Positions 60,877 through 64,000 of a stretch of 64,000 nucleotides of DNA are shown piece after piece. The position numbers and the translations under genes are program-made. The first letter of the stretch is position 1; the number at the start of each line of letters is the position of its first letter. Source of the stretch: Actinokineospora enzanensis DSM 44649 (GTDB taxonomy: Bacteria > Actinomycetota > Actinomycetes > Mycobacteriales > Pseudonocardiaceae); NCBI RefSeq assembly GCF_000374445.1, contig NZ_KB894410.1, positions 163,544 through 227,543 on the forward strand. The letters run 5' to 3'. The notes under the pieces are model-generated. The model was given only the letters and a program-made list of their open reading frames with translations, was not told the DNA's origin and made no database searches.

Positions 60877-62043
60877 ATGACAGGAACTGCCAGGCCTGGG
60901 AGCCCGGACGTGGTCCTGTTGGCGGCGACGACGAGCAAGTTGCTCAAGCCGTTCGAAGCGGTGGTGTTGTTGTTGCAGGCCACGAACCTCGTCATGAGCG
61001 CGGTCAACGACCGGTACCGCCCCGGTGCGCTCTGGATCGTAGTAGCAATGGGAGTGGCGCACCTGGCGTTGGCGGTGTTGGTGCTCTACCAGCGCGGGCC
61101 GTTGACCCGTGGGCACGCGTGGACGTGCGCCTGGATCGCCATGATCTTCGTGGTGCAGTTGGCGCTGGGACACCTGCTCGCACCGGGGGATTTCGCGTCC
61201 TACGGCAACGGGGTGCCATTGGGCAACTACGCCTTGATCCCGCTCGCGGTTTTCGCTTTCTATCCGTGGGGTGGGTTTCGCAGCTCACGGCAGCGGTGGG
61301 CGATCGAGTGCGGGCTGGTCGTGGCGATCTCCCTGCACCCGCTGCTGATCATCGGGTTGCTGCGCCGCTGGGACCTCAGCCCCTTGCACCTGCGCAGCGT
61401 CGCGCTCTACGCCGTGTGGGCGATCGTGTGGTTCCTGGTCGGGAAAGGGATCGCCTGGCTGTGCCGGATCGCGGTGCGAGTGGAGACAGAGGCATTGACC
61501 CGCAGCTACGAGGCGGCGCTGGGCGACTTCCACTCCCACGTCGAGAGTGCCGCGCGCCGCATCGACTCCGGGCAGGACCCGCGCGAGGTGGGGCGTGAAC
61601 TCCGCGAGATCACCTACCAGCGGCGCAGACAACTCTTGTTGCAGGAGCACAACGCGGGGGCGGTCGACATCGTCAAGAACGCGGTGCGCCTGCACGGTGA
61701 CCGGCTGGCCTTGCTGTCGTCTCCCGAGATGGGCGCGTTGACAGTCCCACGTGAGCAGGCGATCGTCCTGGAGCAGGGGCTGGCAGACTTGCTCAAGAAC
61801 GTCGTCGACCATGGTGGCGGCGCCGTGGACCTCAGGTTCGCGATGCACGGCGCGACCATGGTTTTCGACGTCACCGATCGAGGGCCGGGCTTGCCATTGA
61901 AGGCGTTTGCCGATCCGGCGAGCAGCATGCAGCGCCTGCGCGCCAGACTCGTGGCCCTCGGTGGCGACTTGGTCCTGCGAGACCCCGGAGCCGAGGGTGG
62001 CGCGGCACTGCGGTTGACGCTGCCCCTGCGATTGGGCAGGTGA
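60877..62043 (+). CDS. Membrane histidine kinase-like protein
   Basis: 388 residues. Four to five membrane segments lie in residues about 30-215 (ALWIVVAMGVAHLALAVLVL, TCAWIAMIFVVQLALGHLL, CGLVVAISLHPLLIIGLL, YAVWAIVWFLVGKGIAWLC). A coiled helical region with LGDFHSHVESAARRIDSG follows; its histidines are the best candidates for the phosphorylated residue, but the box is non-canonical. The ATPase domain has the N box LADLLKNVVDHGGG and G1 DVTDRGPGLP. It overlaps the response-regulator gene by four bases. The signal is unknown. Confidence 0.82.
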   Translation: MTGTARPGSPDVVLLAATTSKLLKPFEAVVLLLQATNLVMSAVNDRYRPGALWIVVAMGVAHLALAVLVLYQRGPLTRGHAWTCAWIAMIFVVQLALGHLLAPGDFASYGNGVPLGNYALIPLAVFAFYPWGGFRSSRQRWAIECGLVVAISLHPLLIIGLLRRWDLSPLHLRSVALYAVWAIVWFLVGKGIAWLCRIAVRVETEALTRSYEAALGDFHSHVESAARRIDSGQDPREVGRELREITYQRRRQLLLQEHNAGAVDIVKNAVRLHGDRLALLSSPEMGALTVPREQAIVLEQGLADLLKNVVDHGGGAVDLRFAMHGATMVFDVTDRGPGLPLKAFADPASSMQRLRARLVALGGDLVLRDPGAEGGAALRLTLPLRLGR

Positions 62044-62801
62044 GCGAGATGCGTGTGCTGCTGGTCGAGGACGAGGGGATGACGGCGCACATGGCGGTTA
62101 CCGAACTCCGCGACCTGCTGCTGTGCGAGGTGACCATGGTGTCCGATCCGGTGGAGGCGTTGACTTGGCTGCACCGCGAACCCTTCGACATCGCCGTTGT
62201 CGACATGCTCTACCAAGCGCATTCGGTAGAGTTCGAACGGCGCAGGCGGCTTGGTTCGGTCCGGCTCACCGACCCGCGGCTACATCTGAGCGGCCTGGCG
62301 GTCCTGCACGCAGCGCGCATGGCCAACCCCGAGGTCCGGACCGTCCTGTGGACCAACGGCGAGTCCAACCGGCGGCTGCACATGCTGTTCGCCCGCGAGC
62401 AGTTCGGCTGCCGGGTCATGTGCCCCAAGGATGCTGTGGGCAAGCTCGCCGCAGCGGTCCGCGCGGCCGCGGCCGGGCAGGACCACGTCGACCCCGTGTT
62501 GAGGATGTACTTCCCGCCCGCGAACACACCAACCCTGGCGGAGACGTTCTTCACCTCCAGCACGAGACTGGCGGTCTGGCGCGCGATGGCGCTCGGGGTG
62601 CACGAACACGCCGCCATCGGCAAGATCGTCGGAGTCACCGCAGGCACCGTCCGGCGCGGCATGGATGCGCTCCGCGCCAAGCTCGTGGCCTTCGACCCCG
62701 GCTGCACACAAGATGGCCCACCCACCGCCGAGGTCGTCCGCTACGCGAGCCAGAACTGGCAGTTCTTCCTCGACGAGACTGTCCGGGAGTTCCACCGGTG
62801 A
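62040..62801 (+). CDS. Response regulator with C-terminal helix-turn-helix
   Basis: 253 residues. The receiver domain starts RVLLVEDEGMTAHMAV with acidic pair E10/D11 and phospho-acceptor D55 in FDIAVVDMLYQ. A T/S in VLWTNGESN and the lysine in VMCPKDAVGKL complete the site. It carries an unusual insertion after D55 (VEFERRRRLGSVRLTDPRLH). The C-terminus has a LuxR-like helix-turn-helix (GVHEHAAIGKIVGVTAGTVR, then RGMDALRAKL). The gene start overlaps the kinase stop (GTGA), and its own stop overlaps the next gene likewise. Confidence 0.85.
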   Translation: MSEMRVLLVEDEGMTAHMAVTELRDLLLCEVTMVSDPVEALTWLHREPFDIAVVDMLYQAHSVEFERRRRLGSVRLTDPRLHLSGLAVLHAARMANPEVRTVLWTNGESNRRLHMLFAREQFGCRVMCPKDAVGKLAAAVRAAAAGQDHVDPVLRMYFPPANTPTLAETFFTSSTRLAVWRAMALGVHEHAAIGKIVGVTAGTVRRGMDALRAKLVAFDPGCTQDGPPTAEVVRYASQNWQFFLDETVREFHR

Positions 62802-63220
62802 CCGCACCTCGCCGTTGGTACATGGGTCCCTGGTTGCCCTACAGCCTGCTCGCCGCGTTGGTCGCGATCTGGGTCCTGCTCGCTGTGACGGTGCCCGCCA
62901 CCACCAGCAGGCAACTGACCATCGACGTCTCCTGCTCGTCCGGCAACCCGCCCGTCGGGGTCTGGGTGGAGTCCAGCACCGGCGGGTCCTGGTGGGCGAT
63001 AGAGGGGGAGCCCGGAGCGGGCCCGGCCCGGCGGTTCGTCTTCCAGCAGGAGTTCAACGGGCCCTACCAAGTCAACGTTGGGTGCGGCGGGACAGCGGCG
63101 AACTGGGGGATCTCCGCGTCCTCTGTCGAGGCCACGCAACCGTTCCGGTACTTGGTGTGCGAGGACCGCCACGGCACCGACACCTCGGGCGGTCGATGCG
63201 AAGACCAACCCGCCGGATAG
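62798..63220 (+). CDS. Small membrane-anchored protein of the two-component operon
   Basis: 140 residues. One N-terminal membrane segment (residues about 12-32, WLPYSLLAALVAIWVLLAVT) is followed by an external beta-rich domain: LTIDVSCSSGNPPVGVWVES, STGGSWWAIEGEPGAG, QEFNGPYQVNVGCGGTAANW. Four cysteines (SCSS, GCGG, VCED, RCED) may form two disulfides. No family recognised. It is coupled to the response regulator by a GTGA overlap and is probably part of the same signalling unit, as sensor accessory or target (inference). Confidence 0.75.
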   Translation: MTAPRRWYMGPWLPYSLLAALVAIWVLLAVTVPATTSRQLTIDVSCSSGNPPVGVWVESSTGGSWWAIEGEPGAGPARRFVFQQEFNGPYQVNVGCGGTAANWGISASSVEATQPFRYLVCEDRHGTDTSGGRCEDQPAG

Positions 63221-63326
63221 GCGACGGCATCCACATTTGTCCGTTCTCCGCGCGCCGGACGCCAGCCAGAGTCAGTGGTGCAGGTGGTGCGACCCGCGCC
63301 ACCGAAACCACGAGGAGTCCGACGTC

Positions 63327-63707
63327 ATGAAGACCTTGACCCGCGTCCTCGGCACAGCGGCGGCGACCGCGGCACTCGCGCTCATCGCCCCGACGGCCGA
63401 CGCCACCCCCGCCCACGCCAACAGCGAGAGCAGGTTGCAGTACGCGACCATGCTGGTCCAGTCAGGAGCGGCCGCCCGCACAGACGCCTACCTCAACAAC
63501 ACCTTCCTCGGCTGGGTCACCGCCGACCCCGGCTCCGACTACCAGGTGTCCTGGGTCGACTGCTGGAAGGACGGCGACTGGGCCACCGGCAACTACTCCA
63601 GCAACCGCTGGTTCAAGGCGTACGTGACGCACACCGGTGGCGCGACGCAGTGGGCTTTCGTCCACTCCTCCTACGTCACCAATCAGTCGGCTGTGCGGGG
63701 CTGCTGA
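63327..63707 (+). CDS. Small secreted protein
   Basis: 126 residues. A signal peptide (KTLTRVLGTAAATAALALIA, cut near AHA at residue about 31) is followed by a compact domain of about 95 residues: RLQYATMLVQSGAAARTDAY, LNNTFLGWVTADPGSDYQVS, TGGATQWAFVHSSYVTNQ. Two cysteines (VDCWKDGD and the penultimate RGC) probably pair. The pattern of short strands ending in WAFVHSSYVT resembles bacterial SH3-type domains. GAGGAG precedes ATG 63327. It lies 106 nt behind the two-component operon, ended by its own terminator. Confidence 0.78.
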   Translation: MKTLTRVLGTAAATAALALIAPTADATPAHANSESRLQYATMLVQSGAAARTDAYLNNTFLGWVTADPGSDYQVSWVDCWKDGDWATGNYSSNRWFKAYVTHTGGATQWAFVHSSYVTNQSAVRGC

Positions 63708-63713
63708 CCAGTC

Positions 63714-63748
63714 GCCTGGCCCGCGGGAACACACCCCGCGGGCCAGGC
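63714..63748 (+). terminator. Hairpin terminator
   Basis: The perfect 14-nt arms GCCTGGCCCGCGGG (63714-63727) and CCCGCGGGCCAGGC (63735-63748) enclose a 7-nt loop and are followed by TT. It starts 7 nt after the stop of the secreted protein gene. Confidence 0.9.
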
Positions 63749-64000
63749 TTCGGTGTGTCCGTCACGCAGGTCTGCTGAGGGCGAGCCGGATGTGCTTTCG
63801 GGGCGGGCTGAACTCGACGCATGCACACCGTGACGGCGACTCCACATCGGACTGGCACTCACCCCGATAGATGTCTACGAGTGCCAGCCGCCCGACAATC
63901 GGTATTGCCCATGTTTTGTGTCCCCGACGCGGCACGTACAGAATCCACACGCGCGCCGGTTGGGGGTCCGGGGGCGCAGCCCGCCGGGCGGGTCTGGGGT
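63749..64000. other. Right-edge region without a recognisable gene
   Basis: About 250 bp with no frame I trust. It ends in a G/C-rich run that looks like the start of intergenic or repeat DNA continuing beyond the window. Confidence 0.4.

Overview
The window is high-GC DNA with dense coding on both strands, many GTG starts and short overlapping operons. This points to an actinomycete. Markers are an actinobacterial integration host factor (mIHF), DUF3073, a YbaB/EspC-like type VII secretion cluster, and a glpD-tetR-flavoprotein arrangement like Mycobacterium tuberculosis Rv2249c-Rv2251. A Pseudonocardiales relative (Actinokineospora/Actinosynnema type) is my inference. I saw no rRNA, tRNA, CRISPR array or transposase gene.

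Layout. 0-8 kb is mostly metabolism: a cut-off metallo-hydrolase with its TetR regulator, aldose epimerase plus amidohydrolase, photolyase, citrate synthase, and a TetR/acyl-CoA dehydrogenase pair. 8.7-12.5 kb holds an XRE regulator operon and a three-gene type VII secretion substrate operon (YbaB-like, EspC-like, and a large WXG protein ending in a lysozyme-like domain). 12.7-18.6 kb carries an ABC exporter and the glpD/tetR/alkyl-DHAP-synthase-like locus. 18.6-22.2 kb has a solitary cytosine methyltransferase with a Vsr endonuclease, an XRE protein and an APH-type kinase. 22.2-34 kb has an anion/arsenite-type permease, two secreted proteases, two AMP-dependent ligases, a VWA solute-binding protein, isochorismate synthase, mIHF and a PadR regulator that appears to start at CTG. 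34-40 kb has an HxlR/quinone-reductase-type divergent pair, a tandem gamma-glutamylcyclotransferase-like protein and a MocR regulator.

40-44 kb is the most unusual non-coding part. Three copies of a repeat of about 120 bp sit in intergenic gaps. Each has a perfect 12-bp GGGGGATCCCCC palindrome and a DnaA-box-like nonamer, and each turns its DnaA-box end toward the 3' end of a gene. Next to the third copy lies a degenerate tandem array with a 57-64 bp period.

46.1-55.4 kb is an anti-plasmid defence island. A four-gene TIGR02677-02680 cassette (Wadjet, JetABCD type) is transcribed in the order D-A-B-C. A PARG-like macrodomain gene follows in the same direction with a 47-nt gap. Convergent to that is a lipoprotein whose outer domain matches the beta domain of the von Hippel-Lindau protein. 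55.5-64 kb holds small conserved genes, a methyltransferase pseudogene, a DUF488 pair whose stop codons interlock, and a membrane sensor/response-regulator/secreted-protein module with palindromes upstream.
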